Below the pieces are notes generated by a model. The model saw only the letters and a program-made list of their open reading frames with translations, was not told where the DNA came from and ran no database searches. From Streptomyces fulvoviolaceus (GTDB taxonomy: Bacteria; Actinomycetota; Actinomycetes; Streptomycetales; Streptomycetaceae): DNA of 64,000 nucleotides. Below, in pieces: positions 1 to 8,884 of the stretch; within the stretch, counting starts at the first letter, position 1; the number at the start of each line of letters is the position of its first letter. The position numbers and the translations under genes are program-made. The stretch is from contig NZ_JOEY01000060.1 of NCBI RefSeq assembly GCF_000718165.1, forward strand, positions 1-64,000, in the 5' to 3' direction.

Positions 1-200
1 ACCTCCCGGGACGACAGCACCCAGCCGCCCGCCGGGACCCTCCACGCTCACCCACACATGCCAGAACACACTCCCACCCAGCCACACCCCAGCAGTTCCC
101 AACCCCCACGGACCCGGGCGACCGGACACTAGAGTGAGCGGTCCCTGCCAAAAGTGTCCGGCCCGGAACCGTCCAGGCCAGAACTGGTGAAGGAGACACG

Positions 201-2348
201 GTGACCCTGCGCGAGAACGATCCGCGGTCCGTCGGCGGCTATCGGATCGAATCGCGGATCGGTACCGGCGGCATGGGCGTCGTCTACCTCGGCAGGTCGG
301 CCTCGGGACGGGTCGTCGCCGTCAAGGTCGTCCACACGAGGTATGCGGACAACGCCGAGTTCCGGGCCAGGTTCCGGCAGGAGATCGTGGCCGCGCGCCG
401 GGTCAGCGGTGCCTTCACCGCACCGGTCGTGGACGCCGACCCGGAAGCGGAACGGCCGTGGATGGCAACCGCGTTCGTCCCGGGCCGCACCCTCGCCGAG
501 CGGGTCGACGAGGCCGGCCCCCTGGACTGGCACGCACTGCGCCGTCTCGGCACCGAACTCGCCGAGGCGCTGCGCGAGATCCACCGCGCGGAGGTCGTGC
601 ACCGCGACCTCAAGCCGAGCAACGTACTTCTGCTGGAGGGCGACGACGGGGCGGTCCGCGTCATCGACTTCGGCATCTCCCGCGCGGCCGACAGTGACGT
701 CCGCACCCAGACCGGCATGGTGATGGGCTCGCCGCCGTTCATGGCACCGGAACAGTTCAGCCGCCCCCACGAGGTCGGCCCCGCCGTGGACGTCTTCTCA
801 CTGGGCGCGGTCCTCGTGTACGCGGCCACCGGGCACAGCCCCTTCGAGGCGGAGAACGCCTATCTCGCCGCGTACAACACCGTGCACGGTGAGCCCGTGC
901 TGGGCGGACTGCCCGAGCCGCTACGGCCGTTGGTGTCGTCCTGCCTCGCGAAGGAACCGGCGGACCGTCCGACGTCGGGCGAGGTGCTGGAGAGACTGGC
1001 GGGACTGCCGGAGGAACTGCCCGACGAGGAGCGCACCAACACCGAACAGCCGTCCCGGGTCCCGGTGACCGTGCTGTCGGAACCGGCGACGCCGCCGTCC
1101 GAACCGAAGCGCCGTAGAAGCACAAGCAGACTGTGGGCCGCCCTCGCCGGCGCGACCCTCCTCGTCGTGGCCGGGGCGGCCTCGGTCACCGTGGTGAACG
1201 ACGACCCGGCGAGCACGGTCGACCAGGCCGACCAAGCCGGATCGCAGGCCACGCCCCGTGGCGCGACGCCGGCCGGCTGGAAGCCGTGGCACAATGCGCT
1301 GGAGCCGGACGAGGACGAGGCGATGTCCTTCGGCCCGGCGTGCACACCGGACGCGCTCGGCGTCTTCTGCTCCTCCGAGCAGGTCGCCCTGATGCGGCTG
1401 AACCCCGCGACGGGCAATGTGGACTGGACGAAGTCCATGAGCCGGAAGCAGGTCAGCAGTTTCTCGCTGCGCGAGCCCGTCGTCCACGAGGGGTTGGTGT
1501 TCGTCAACAGCGCGGACCGCTCCGAGGGAGTGGACGCCTTCGACGGCAGGACCGGGAAGCGGCTGTGGCGCCTGCGGGGTCCACTGGGCGAGTTCGACCA
1601 CCTCGGCGGGGTGCTGGTCGTACGGCTGGACGAGCTCGGGACTTCCGACACCGCGCGCTATGCGGCGTACGAGCCGCGCACGGGTGAGGAGTTGTGGCGG
1701 CGCGAGCTGACCGCCACCTCATCGAGCCCCTTCTACGAAGGGCCCGAGGGGACCCTCTACGCCGATCTGCGCGGCGGCTCCGGCGGAATCGCCCGCCTCG
1801 ACGCACGCACCGGCCGGACGCTGGGCAGTGTCGAGGCGCCGAAGGGTGACCTGTGGCTGGCCACGGTCCACGACGGCACGGCGTACTACGCGCGCTGGGA
1901 GGACGACACCGGGGTCTCCGCGGCCTTCTTCGTCCAGGACCTCGGCAGTGGGAAGACCCGCCGCATCGACTTCCCCTGGAGCGTCGAGCCGGAGGCGCCG
2001 CCGCTGGTGCACGGCGACACCATGTACATCTTCGACTACGGCAACGAGACCCTGCTCGCCCTCGACGTCGAACGCGGGAAGCCGCTGTGGACCAGCTCCC
2101 GCGAGCTGCGCGTCTTCAGCGAACCGGCCTTCCACGAGGGCCGGTTGTACGTCACGATGCCGGACACCAGCATCCTGGCTCTCGATCCGGGCACCGGCAA
2201 GGAGATCGGCCGTACCTCCCCGTCCTTCGACACGCAGGGCCGCTCCTTCGAGGAACTGACACCGAGCTCGGTGCCGCCGCTGCTGGCGGGCGGCGTGCTG
2301 TACGGGGTCAGCGGGCCGGGGATCTTCTCGGTGGCCGACGTTCCCTGA
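201..2348 (+). CDS. Membrane Ser/Thr protein kinase with extracellular PQQ/WD40-like beta-propeller
   Basis: This 715-residue protein joins a Hanks-type kinase to a PQQ-repeat sensor. The glycine loop (GTGGMG, about residue 22), the HRDLKPSN catalytic loop (about 134), DFG (about 156) and APEQ are all intact, so the kinase should be active. A single membrane helix lies at about 310-331. The C-terminal half (about 350-715) has repeated blocks of the type LDxxTGKxLW, typical of a PQQ-like propeller outside the membrane. The kinase domain would be cytoplasmic and phosphorylate Ser/Thr targets in response to an unknown ligand. The start is GTG, preceded by a good ribosome site (AAGGAG). It stands alone, and the 200 bases upstream hold no supported gene. 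Confidence 0.93.
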   Translation: MTLRENDPRSVGGYRIESRIGTGGMGVVYLGRSASGRVVAVKVVHTRYADNAEFRARFRQEIVAARRVSGAFTAPVVDADPEAERPWMATAFVPGRTLAERVDEAGPLDWHALRRLGTELAEALREIHRAEVVHRDLKPSNVLLLEGDDGAVRVIDFGISRAADSDVRTQTGMVMGSPPFMAPEQFSRPHEVGPAVDVFSLGAVLVYAATGHSPFEAENAYLAAYNTVHGEPVLGGLPEPLRPLVSSCLAKEPADRPTSGEVLERLAGLPEELPDEERTNTEQPSRVPVTVLSEPATPPSEPKRRRSTSRLWAALAGATLLVVAGAASVTVVNDDPASTVDQADQAGSQATPRGATPAGWKPWHNALEPDEDEAMSFGPACTPDALGVFCSSEQVALMRLNPATGNVDWTKSMSRKQVSSFSLREPVVHEGLVFVNSADRSEGVDAFDGRTGKRLWRLRGPLGEFDHLGGVLVVRLDELGTSDTARYAAYEPRTGEELWRRELTATSSSPFYEGPEGTLYADLRGGSGGIARLDARTGRTLGSVEAPKGDLWLATVHDGTAYYARWEDDTGVSAAFFVQDLGSGKTRRIDFPWSVEPEAPPLVHGDTMYIFDYGNETLLALDVERGKPLWTSSRELRVFSEPAFHEGRLYVTMPDTSILALDPGTGKEIGRTSPSFDTQGRSFEELTPSSVPPLLAGGVLYGVSGPGIFSVADVP

Positions 2349-2363
2349 GCGGTGCGGTCGGCG

Positions 2364-3470
2364 TCAGGCCGCCGTGTACCCGAGCTGGCGCCTCATGTAG
2401 GGCGTCATGAGGGTCTTCGCCTTGGCGAGGGTGGTGGTGCGGCCGCCGAGGACCGCGGTCTCGCCGCCCGGCACGGGCACCATGGTCACGCCGTCGGCCG
2501 GGCCGAACGGCACGATGAGCGGGGTGCGGTGGATCGGCCGGTAGAAGCGGGGCTCCTTGCGGTGTCTGCCGGAGTTCTGCAGGTAGCCACGGATGTTCCA
2601 GGCCGCGAGGTCCGCCTGGGCGAGTGCGGCAGGGGTGATCTTCAGTTCGGTCGCGTCGTTGACGTCGCCGACCGCGAACACGTCCGGGTGTCCCCCGACC
2701 CGGAGCGTCCGGTCGACCTTGACGTGCCCGGCCGGGTTCAGCCAGTCGCCGTGCCCGCCCAGCCGCAGCCAGAGCGTGTTGGGCGTGGTGCCCGTCGCCC
2801 AGAAGGAGAGGTCGGCGTCGACCATGCGGCCGTGGGCGTCGCGGTAGGTGCCGAAGTCGTTCCCGGGAGACATGAACGCGTCGAGTCGTACCTCCACGTC
2901 GTGGGACTCCAGCCAGGCACGCGCCTTGCGCCCGGCTCGCGCGCTCCCGGTGGAGTGGAGCAGCGCCGGTCCGGAGTGGGCGAGTGTGACCCTGGCGTCC
3001 GGCCGGGCCAGGCGGATCTCGGCGCTGAGCTCGACGCCGGACGGGCCGCCGCCGACGACCAGGACGTGACCGGCGGTGGCGATCTTCCGCTGGTGCGCGG
3101 AGAACGACTTGACGGCCTCCTCGGCGGTGGTGCCGGAGAAGCGGGCCGGTTCGGGGTAGTCGGCGCCGGTGGCGATCACCACCACGTCGTACGGGAGCCG
3201 CTCGCCCGTGGCCAGGACGACCTGCCGCTCGGCGGTGTCGACGCGGACCACCTTGCCCACGGCCACCCGGCCGTTGCGCAGCAGCCGGTCGTAAGGGATG
3301 ACGGGTGTCACCGACCAGTCCGGGCGCACACCGGCGCGCAGGGAGGCGATGCGATGGAAGAAGACCTCCTTGCGGTCCACCAGCGTGACGCGCGCCGTCG
3401 CGTCCAGCCGCTTCGCGAGACGAACACCCGCGTAGCCGCCGCCGATCACCACTACGTTGCCGTCTTGCAC
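2364..3470 (-). CDS. FAD-dependent pyridine-nucleotide oxidoreductase (NDH-2-like)
   Basis: A 368-residue flavoprotein of the NAD(P)/FAD oxidoreductase family. It starts at once with an FAD-binding Rossmann motif (VVVIGGGYAG) and has a second NAD-binding motif (VLVVGGGPSG, about residue 137) and the late FAD motif with FAVGDVND. This layout resembles type II NADH dehydrogenases and AIF/FSP1-like enzymes, which pass electrons from NAD(P)H to quinones or other acceptors. It carries no signal peptide. It converges with the kinase gene, 15 bases away. The substrate cannot be told from the sequence. Confidence 0.88.
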   Translation of the reverse strand: MQDGNVVVIGGGYAGVRLAKRLDATARVTLVDRKEVFFHRIASLRAGVRPDWSVTPVIPYDRLLRNGRVAVGKVVRVDTAERQVVLATGERLPYDVVVIATGADYPEPARFSGTTAEEAVKSFSAHQRKIATAGHVLVVGGGPSGVELSAEIRLARPDARVTLAHSGPALLHSTGSARAGRKARAWLESHDVEVRLDAFMSPGNDFGTYRDAHGRMVDADLSFWATGTTPNTLWLRLGGHGDWLNPAGHVKVDRTLRVGGHPDVFAVGDVNDATELKITPAALAQADLAAWNIRGYLQNSGRHRKEPRFYRPIHRTPLIVPFGPADGVTMVPVPGGETAVLGGRTTTLAKAKTLMTPYMRRQLGYTAA

Positions 3471-3519
3471 AACGGGTCTCCTGTGCCTGGTGTGGGGGGG
3501 GAACGAGTGGACCGTAGCA

Positions 3520-3532
3520 TTTGAAACTTAAA
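3520..3532. promoter_or_regulatory. AT-rich imperfect palindrome upstream of the flavoprotein gene
   Basis: The bases TTTGAAACTTAAA form an imperfect inverted repeat about 50 bases before the start of the flavoprotein gene. They stand out in the GC-rich context and could be an operator or part of the promoter. No cognate regulator is adjacent. Confidence 0.3.
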
Positions 3533-3589
3533 GCATATGGCGGACTCTGTGCGGGTGCTGTGAAGAGGTGGGGCTCAGCCTCACTCACG

Positions 3590-3826
3590 ATGTATCAGGA
3601 CTCCGACTCGAAGCGCACCCCGGGGGGGTTGAATCCGGCTTCCCTCGCGGCCCGGCCGACTGGCACCGGGCGCCGTGGCGGCCACGATCGTCACCCATGA
3701 GTCGTCACGCAACTGCTTCCGGCGCAGCCCGGTGGCGGCGGCCGACCCAGTGGCCGACGGATGGTCGACGGGGAGCGCCACGACCAACGGATCGCGCAGC
3801 GGAGACGTGGGCAGGTCGCCCCTGGG
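3590..3826 (-). pseudogene. Remnant of a LysR-type regulator effector domain
   Basis: This fills most of the gap between the flavoprotein and the NarK-like gene. Read on the minus strand right after the transporter's stop codon and in the same frame, it encodes SPLRDPLVVALPVDHPSATG and then LRDDSWVTIV. That is the pattern of the LysR substrate-binding domain (LVALPxDHPLA ... L.DxPWV). The match then continues in another frame as EAGFNPPGVRFESES, the usual EAGFxPRVxxES stretch, before a stop. No DNA-binding domain is present. I infer a decayed LysR gene that once lay by the transporter. Confidence 0.55.
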
Positions 3827-5062
3827 TCAGCGGTTCGACGGTGGCCGTTCGGTGCTGCGCATACGACCGTAGGCATAGACGCAGCCGGCCAGCGCGAGGT
3901 TCGACAGGAGCATGAAGCCGATGGAATAGGAGTCCTTGGCGCTGTAGACGGCGCCCATGACCAGCGGGGGCACGAATCCGCCGAGCCCGCCCATCGCGCC
4001 GACGATGCCGGTCACGCTGCCGACCTGTGGCTGCGGGGTGACGCGAGCGACCAGGGCGAACACCGCGCCGCTGGTGGCGCCGAGGGCGGCCGCCATGACC
4101 AGCAGGCAGATCGTGGCGCCCGGCATCAAGGCCGGATCGAAGGCCTGGACGACGCCCAGGACGGCCACCGCACCCAGGGCCCAGGAGGTGACCACGGCCG
4201 GGTGGACGCGGTCCGACAGCCAGCCACCGATCGGCCGGAACACCACGGTGACCACGGCGAATCCGGCCGCCCTGGTGCCCGCGTCGGTGGCGTCGAGCTC
4301 GTACCAGGTCTTCAGATACGTGGGCAGGTAGACGCCGAACGCGACGATGCCGCCGAACCCGATCGCGTACAGGGCGGACAGCTCCCAGGTCACCCGCAGC
4401 CGTCCGGCCTGGGCGAGCCGGGTGGTGAGCGGGGTGGCCGGGACGGGCCGCCCCGGCCGGTCGTTGATGAGCAGGGCCGCGAGCACCACGTAGACGGCGA
4501 GGGCGACGGCCAGGACGAGGAAGGGCAGGCTCTCGCTGTGCCGGTACAGCCGGGGAGTGAAGTAGCCCGACAGGGCGACCCCGCCCATACCCATACCGAA
4601 GACGCCGAGCGCGGCACCTCGGTGGGCGGGTGGGAACCAGGCGTTGACCAGCGGGACACCGATGGCGAAGGTCGTGCCGCCGAGACCGAGGACGAAGCCC
4701 ACGACGATCAGCGCCACGTAGGAGGAGTGGGCCGGGATCAGCAGCAGCACCGGCACGATCGTCAGGGCGGTGATCAGCGGGAACATCAGCCGCGCACCGT
4801 AGCGGTCGGTGAGCGCGCCGACCGGTACCCGACCCAGGGAGCCGACCAGCACCGGGACGGCGACCAGGAGGGACTGGGCGAACGAGCTCATGTGCAGCTT
4901 GTCGTCGAAGTCGGCGGCCAGCGGCGCGACCAGACTCCACGCCCAGAACGTGAGCGTGAAGCCGAGCGTGGCCATCACCAGGTTGCGCCAGGCCGCGGCC
5001 GTCGGCCGGTCACCGCCGTCGGGGGTCGCTCTGTTGTCGGTGGGCGTCGACACACTGACCAT
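3827..5062 (-). CDS. narK: MFS nitrate/nitrite transporter, NNP family (NarK-like)
   Basis: A membrane protein of about 411 residues with twelve predicted hydrophobic segments. The NNP signatures are visible: GTTFAIGVPLVNAWFPPAHRG in the first half and GAVFALVARVTPQPQVGSVTG followed by GIVGAMGGLGGF in the second. NarK proteins move nitrate and nitrite across the inner membrane. I chose the internal ATG at 5062 (protein MVSVSTPTDN) because GGGAG lies before it; a longer reading frame reaches 5176 but adds a cysteine-rich leader unlike the family. It is divergent from the xylanase gene, with several palindromes between them. Confidence 0.82.
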   Translation of the reverse strand: MVSVSTPTDNRATPDGGDRPTAAAWRNLVMATLGFTLTFWAWSLVAPLAADFDDKLHMSSFAQSLLVAVPVLVGSLGRVPVGALTDRYGARLMFPLITALTIVPVLLLIPAHSSYVALIVVGFVLGLGGTTFAIGVPLVNAWFPPAHRGAALGVFGMGMGGVALSGYFTPRLYRHSESLPFLVLAVALAVYVVLAALLINDRPGRPVPATPLTTRLAQAGRLRVTWELSALYAIGFGGIVAFGVYLPTYLKTWYELDATDAGTRAAGFAVVTVVFRPIGGWLSDRVHPAVVTSWALGAVAVLGVVQAFDPALMPGATICLLVMAAALGATSGAVFALVARVTPQPQVGSVTGIVGAMGGLGGFVPPLVMGAVYSAKDSYSIGFMLLSNLALAGCVYAYGRMRSTERPPSNR

Positions 5063-5168
5063 GAACACACTCCCGGACTCCGCGCACGGACACGCCCCTC
5101 CATGACGGCACGCCCCCGATCGACCGGCAACTCGGGCGACGCTCCGCCCATTCAAAACGGAAACTCTT

Positions 5169-5180
5169 CGAAACATTCGA
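5169..5180 (+). promoter_or_regulatory. CGAAAC-type xylanase regulatory motif, copy 1
   Basis: The bases CGAAACATTCGA occur here, and their exact reverse complement occurs at 5298-5309. GAAA/TTTC palindromic motifs of this kind are known upstream of Streptomyces xylanase genes. I infer a site for a xylan-responsive LacI-type regulator. Confidence 0.5.
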
Positions 5181-5186
5181 GATTTC

Positions 5187-5204
5187 AGATCAACTTATTG
5201 ATCT
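5187..5204. promoter_or_regulatory. Inverted repeat AGATCAA-N4-TTGATCT
   Basis: A perfect 7-base inverted repeat with a 4-base spacer lies between the NarK-like and xylanase genes, about 125 bases before the transporter start. It is a candidate operator. Nothing in the window names the regulator. Confidence 0.45.
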
Positions 5205-5291
5205 CACGACGGCCAGCATTAACGATCACCACTGTTCCGCCTGACCATAAGTGACCGATGACCTGGCAAAATGCCCGCCAGGCAAGCTCGC

Positions 5292-5330
5292 AACATTTCG
5301 AATGTTTCGGGATCATTGTCGAAACAGTTG
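5292..5330 (+). promoter_or_regulatory. CGAAAC-type xylanase regulatory motif, copies 2 and 3, upstream of xlnC
   Basis: This stretch holds AACATT-TCG-AATGTT (perfect 6-base arms, 5292-5306), the reverse-complement copy of the upstream motif (TCGAATGTTTCG, 5298-5309), and one more GTCGAAAC at 5319-5325. A direct repeat CAGTTGA-CAGTTGA follows at 5325-5338 and includes two TTGACA-like sequences that could serve as a -35 box. Together they look like the control region of the xylanase operon. Confidence 0.5.
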
Positions 5331-5391
5331 ACAGTTGACAGGGCCATCCCAAAACTGTTCGCCGTCGCCTCAAGAAGGAGGAAGCACGCAC

Positions 5392-6081
5392 ATGAACGAC
5401 GCACCCGCACCCGCACACTTCATGAGCCGCAGGACCTTCGTCAGCGGTGTCGGCACCACCGCGCTGGCCGCCGCGGCCACGATGGCCCTGCCCGGCACCG
5501 CCCACGCGGACACGGTCATCACCACGAACCAGACCGGCACCGACAACGGCTACTACTACTCGTTCTGGACCGACGCGCCCGGAACGGTCTCCATGACCCT
5601 GAGCTCCGGTGGCAACTACCGCACCTCATGGAGCAACACCGGCAACTTCGTCGCCGGCAAGGGCTGGAGCAACGGCAGCCGCAGGACCGTGACCTACTCG
5701 GGCACCTTCAACCCGTCCGGCAACGCCTACCTGACGCTCTACGGATGGACGTCGAACCCACTCGTCGAGTACTACGTCGTCGACAACTGGGGCACCTACC
5801 GGCCCACGGGAACCTACAAGGGCACGGTCACCAGCGACGGCGGTACGTACGACATCTACCAGACGACGCGGTACAACGCCCCGTCCGTCGAAGGCACGAG
5901 GACCTTCAACCAGTACTGGAGCGTCCGCCAGTCGAAGCGCACGGGGGGAACCATCACCTCCGGCAACCACTTCGACGCCTGGGCCCGCGCCGGGATGCCC
6001 CTCGGCAGCTTCAGCTACTACATGATCCTCGCGACCGAGGGCTACCAGAGCAGCGGCAACTCCAACATCACGGTGGGCTGA
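5392..6081 (+). CDS. xlnC: Endo-1,4-beta-xylanase, glycoside hydrolase family 11, Tat-exported
   Basis: A 229-residue secreted xylanase. A Tat signal (MSRRTFVSG) is followed by an Ala-rich h-region and a GTAHA cleavage site. The rest is a complete GH11 domain, beginning [19 protein letters not shown]. The nucleophile Glu is in [10 protein letters not shown] and the acid/base Glu in ATEGYQSSG. It cuts internal beta-1,4 xylosidic bonds outside the cell. The sequence and the Tat signal match Streptomyces XlnC; no carbohydrate-binding module is present. The start at 5392 has a strong AAGGAGGAAG ribosome site. The next gene starts two bases after the stop, so the two are surely co-translated. Confidence 0.96.
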   Translation: MNDAPAPAHFMSRRTFVSGVGTTALAAAATMALPGTAHADTVITTNQTGTDNGYYYSFWTDAPGTVSMTLSSGGNYRTSWSNTGNFVAGKGWSNGSRRTVTYSGTFNPSGNAYLTLYGWTSNPLVEYYVVDNWGTYRPTGTYKGTVTSDGGTYDIYQTTRYNAPSVEGTRTFNQYWSVRQSKRTGGTITSGNHFDAWARAGMPLGSFSYYMILATEGYQSSGNSNITVG

Positions 6082-6083
6082 CG

Positions 6084-6761
6084 ATGAACTTACGCTCCCG
6101 GATCGCAAGACTGGCCGTCGTCTCGATGGCGGCCGCGGGCACCCTCACCGTCGTCGACGCCGCCGCCCCCGCGCAGGCCGCCGCCTGCAACGGGTACGTC
6201 GGGCTCACCTTCGACGACGGCCCCTCCGGCAACACACCGGCCCTGCTCAACGCGCTCAAGCAGAACGGGCTGCGGGCCACGATGTTCAACCAGGGCCAGT
6301 ACGCCGCCGCCTACCCGGCCCAGGTCAAGGCCCAGGTCGACGCCGGCATGTGGGTCGGCAACCACAGCTACACCCACCCGCACCTGACCCAGCAGAGCCA
6401 GTCGGTGATCGACTCGGAGATCTCCCGGACCCAGCAGGCCGTCGCGGGCGCGGGCGGCGGCACTCCGAAGCTGTTCCGGCCGCCGTACGGCGAGACCAAC
6501 TCGACGGTGCAGGCCGTCGCGGCCAAGTACGGTCTGACCCAGATCATCTGGGACGTCGACTCGCAGGACTGGAACGGCGCGAGCACCGACGCGATCGTGG
6601 CGGCCGCTGCCCGGCTCACCGGCGGCCAGATCATCCTCATGCACGACTGGTCCGCCAACTCCCTCGCCGCGATCCCGCGTATCGCGCAGGGGTTGGCCGG
6701 TCGCGGCCTGTGTGCCGGGATGATCTCCCCGCAGACCGGCCGCGCCGTGGCTCCCGGATAA
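6084..6761 (+). CDS. axeA: Acetylxylan esterase / polysaccharide deacetylase (CE4), secreted
   Basis: A 225-residue secreted deacetylase with a Sec signal peptide ending at about AQAAA. The NodB-type CE4 motifs appear in order: TFDDGPS (catalytic Asp and metal Asp), HSYTH (two metal-binding His), RPPYGE, and LMHD near the end. It is likely to remove acetyl groups from xylan, which helps the adjoining xylanase. In S. lividans a similar axeA follows a xylanase gene but carries a CBM2 domain; here the protein stops after the catalytic domain, as does the partner xylanase. It starts two bases after the xlnC stop. Confidence 0.92.
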   Translation: MNLRSRIARLAVVSMAAAGTLTVVDAAAPAQAAACNGYVGLTFDDGPSGNTPALLNALKQNGLRATMFNQGQYAAAYPAQVKAQVDAGMWVGNHSYTHPHLTQQSQSVIDSEISRTQQAVAGAGGGTPKLFRPPYGETNSTVQAVAAKYGLTQIIWDVDSQDWNGASTDAIVAAAARLTGGQIILMHDWSANSLAAIPRIAQGLAGRGLCAGMISPQTGRAVAPG

Positions 6762-6782
6762 CGGCGACAGGAACCGCACCTG

Positions 6783-6810
6783 TGGCGCGGTGACCACGGT
6801 CACCGCGCCA
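6783..6810. terminator. Bidirectional hairpin terminator
   Basis: A perfect 13-base inverted repeat (TGGCGCGGTGACC / GGTCACCGCGCCA) with two bases between the arms lies after axeA. It also covers the stop codon of the convergent beta-helix gene. It likely ends transcription from both sides. Confidence 0.75.
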
Positions 6811-8755
6811 TGGCGCTGCCCCACCGGGCCGCCCTCGGGCCGGCCCGGTCCAGGATCCCGGCACAGGTGGAGCGGGCAGCGCAGGCTGCGGCGGGGTGGG
6901 CAGGGGGCAGGAGTGTGTTGGCCTTGAACTCGAGGTCGTGCGGGTTGCCGCAGTCCGGGGCCGGCGGCCAGGCTCCGGGGTAGTCCCGTCGCGCCAGCCA
7001 GTCGGGCACCGCGTCGTCCCAGAAGTTGCCGTGGTAACGGACGTTCCGCACAGGACGGTTGCCCCATTCCTCGCTGCAACCGCCGATCGAGGCACGGTAG
7101 TTGTGGACGACGTTGCGGCGCACGGTGATCCACTTGCTGCCGTCGTCGGTGTAGATGCCGACGTTCCAGATCCCGTACCGGCTGTCGGTGACCGCGTTGC
7201 CGCTGACGACCGCACCATCCGCGTACGACGTGCCCTGCTCGCCGCGGAGGTAGATCCCGCCGCCGTCGACCAGCAGCCGGTTCGTCGCGAAGACCCTGTT
7301 GCCGACGATGCGGTTGCGGTGCATGAGGCCGCGCAGGTCCTCGCTGGGGCCGGAGAGGATGCCGGTGTAGGGCACGTGGTCGACCTGGTTGTGCCCGATC
7401 AGCGTGTCCTGGGATCCGGCGTCCCAGATGCCGGAGGCCGCGTGGTACTCGGCCGCGATGTGGTGGATCCAGTTGTCGGTGATCCGGTTGCCGCGGTTGG
7501 TCCCCGACGCGTCGGGCGGCAGGACCCCCAGGACGACGCCACCGTCCGAGATGTCGGTGAAGACGTTGCCGTCGACCGTGTTGTGCGAGCTGTTCGCGGA
7601 GAACTCCAGTCCCTGGGCTCCGAGACGGGTGAACCGGTTGCCCTGGAAGGTGATGCGCTCGGCGGTCCGGAAGGCGACGTTCCCGGGCACCGTGAGCGCT
7701 GTCATCTCGCCGCCCTTCCCCCGCCGCATGTACATGCTCCAGGCGGCGACGAACCCGGCGGGCTCGTTCGGCGCGAGCCAGGTCGCGTCGGCGAACGTCA
7801 GCCCCCGGAAGGCGATGTCGTGCACACCGGTCCCGCCGAGCAAGGTCTCCAGCTCGGGCGCCACCACCGGCGTACGGCGCATGTCCTGACCGGGCGTGGG
7901 CCGGTAGAGCAGCTCATGGTGACCGGCCCGGGAACGGTCGAGATACCAACTCCCGGGCCGTTGCAGGAAGTCCGGGGAGTTCTCGACCTCGGTCGGCGCG
8001 CCCAGCGACTCCTTGCCGTACAGGTCGCGGGCCAGTTTCCAGCAGGGCTGGTCCATCGTGATCGTGGTCCGGTTCCCCGGGCCGCGGGAGACTCCCGCGA
8101 CACCGCAGCGGCCCTCGACGTAGTCGAAGCGGTAGAGGAGTTCGAGATCGGAAGGGTTGTCCCACGACAGAGGAATCCTGCTGGTGGTGGTGTAACCGCC
8201 GGCGGTCGCCTTCACCTTTCCGGGCAGTCCCGAGCCCAGGCTCGCCCGCGCGGCCCGCCTGCCGTCCACGTAGAGCTGACGCGTGTCGAGATCACCGACG
8301 TCCGCCCGCCAGACCCCGTCACGGCCCGGATCGGGCCGCCATCCGGTGACCGGCCGGCCGCCGCTGAGCGTCACTTGTTCCTCGTACGACGTCCCGAAGC
8401 CGTACGCCTGGTAGACCACGCGATGGCCGCCCCGGCCGGAGTCACCGCCCGCCATCCGCAGCGGGGCGGCCAGCCGGTACGTGCCGCCGCGCAGGTTCAC
8501 CACGATGTCCGAGGTCATCCCGGCCGTCCTGTCCCGCACCGCCTGCTGGGCGCGGGCCGGGGTCGCGAAGGGGCGCTCGATCGTGCCCGGCCAGGTGTCG
8601 TTCCCCCAGGGCGCCACGTACAGCTCCTGACGGTCACCGGCCGCCGAGGCGGTGGGTGGCACCGCCCAGGCCGCCGCCAGCACCGTCGAGACGATCAGCC
8701 CGGCCCTGGTCCACCGCCGCCACCCGCGTTCCGCACCAGCCCGTACCTCCGCCAT
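6800..8755 (-). CDS. Secreted right-handed parallel beta-helix repeat protein
   Basis: A 651-residue secreted protein. It has an N-terminal Sec signal (hydrophobic stretch, then PTASAAG) and opens with LYVAPWGNDTWPGTIERPFATPARAQ. That is the usual start of right-handed beta-helix proteins that act on, or bind, polysaccharides. The middle and C-terminal thirds have the regular runs ITDNxIHH, IVGNRVF, VSGNAVTD and VRRNVVHN of a parallel beta-helix. Such proteins include polysaccharide lyases and glycosidases; no family-specific active site can be named here. The xylan genes next door make a role with plant polysaccharides plausible. The start has GGGAGGA upstream, but that site sits inside a hairpin. 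Confidence 0.85.
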   Translation of the reverse strand: MAEVRAGAERGWRRWTRAGLIVSTVLAAAWAVPPTASAAGDRQELYVAPWGNDTWPGTIERPFATPARAQQAVRDRTAGMTSDIVVNLRGGTYRLAAPLRMAGGDSGRGGHRVVYQAYGFGTSYEEQVTLSGGRPVTGWRPDPGRDGVWRADVGDLDTRQLYVDGRRAARASLGSGLPGKVKATAGGYTTTSRIPLSWDNPSDLELLYRFDYVEGRCGVAGVSRGPGNRTTITMDQPCWKLARDLYGKESLGAPTEVENSPDFLQRPGSWYLDRSRAGHHELLYRPTPGQDMRRTPVVAPELETLLGGTGVHDIAFRGLTFADATWLAPNEPAGFVAAWSMYMRRGKGGEMTALTVPGNVAFRTAERITFQGNRFTRLGAQGLEFSANSSHNTVDGNVFTDISDGGVVLGVLPPDASGTNRGNRITDNWIHHIAAEYHAASGIWDAGSQDTLIGHNQVDHVPYTGILSGPSEDLRGLMHRNRIVGNRVFATNRLLVDGGGIYLRGEQGTSYADGAVVSGNAVTDSRYGIWNVGIYTDDGSKWITVRRNVVHNYRASIGGCSEEWGNRPVRNVRYHGNFWDDAVPDWLARRDYPGAWPPAPDCGNPHDLEFKANTLLPPAHPAAACAARSTCAGILDRAGPRAARWGSAMAR

Positions 8756-8763
8756 GCGCCTGT

Positions 8764-8802
8764 TCCTCCCGCTCGTCGGGTCTTCATCGTCGAGCGGGAG
8801 GA
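8764..8802 (-). promoter_or_regulatory. Hairpin that may hide the ribosome site of the beta-helix gene
   Basis: A perfect 12-base inverted repeat (TCCTCCCGCTCG / CGAGCGGGAGGA) with a 15-base loop lies just upstream of the beta-helix start. In the minus-strand RNA the second arm is the Shine-Dalgarno sequence GGGAGGA. The hairpin could therefore block translation, or end transcription coming from the SUMF1 gene. Confidence 0.55.
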
Positions 8803-8884
8803 GCGGTGCGCGCGTCGGTCGATCGTCGCTGTCCGTCCGACTTTGGTAGGCGGATACGAAGCCGTCAGTCGGTCGGTCAGGTCG

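Noticed and set aside
129..770. Long minus-strand reading frames opposite the kinase gene
   Set aside because: They mirror the kinase gene in high-GC DNA, have no family motifs, and the forward frame has a full set of kinase motifs.
3761..5254. A 497-codon plus-strand frame opposite the NarK-like gene
   Set aside because: Its composition is rich in Asp, Gly, Arg, His and Gln, as expected from an antisense frame, and no motif is seen.
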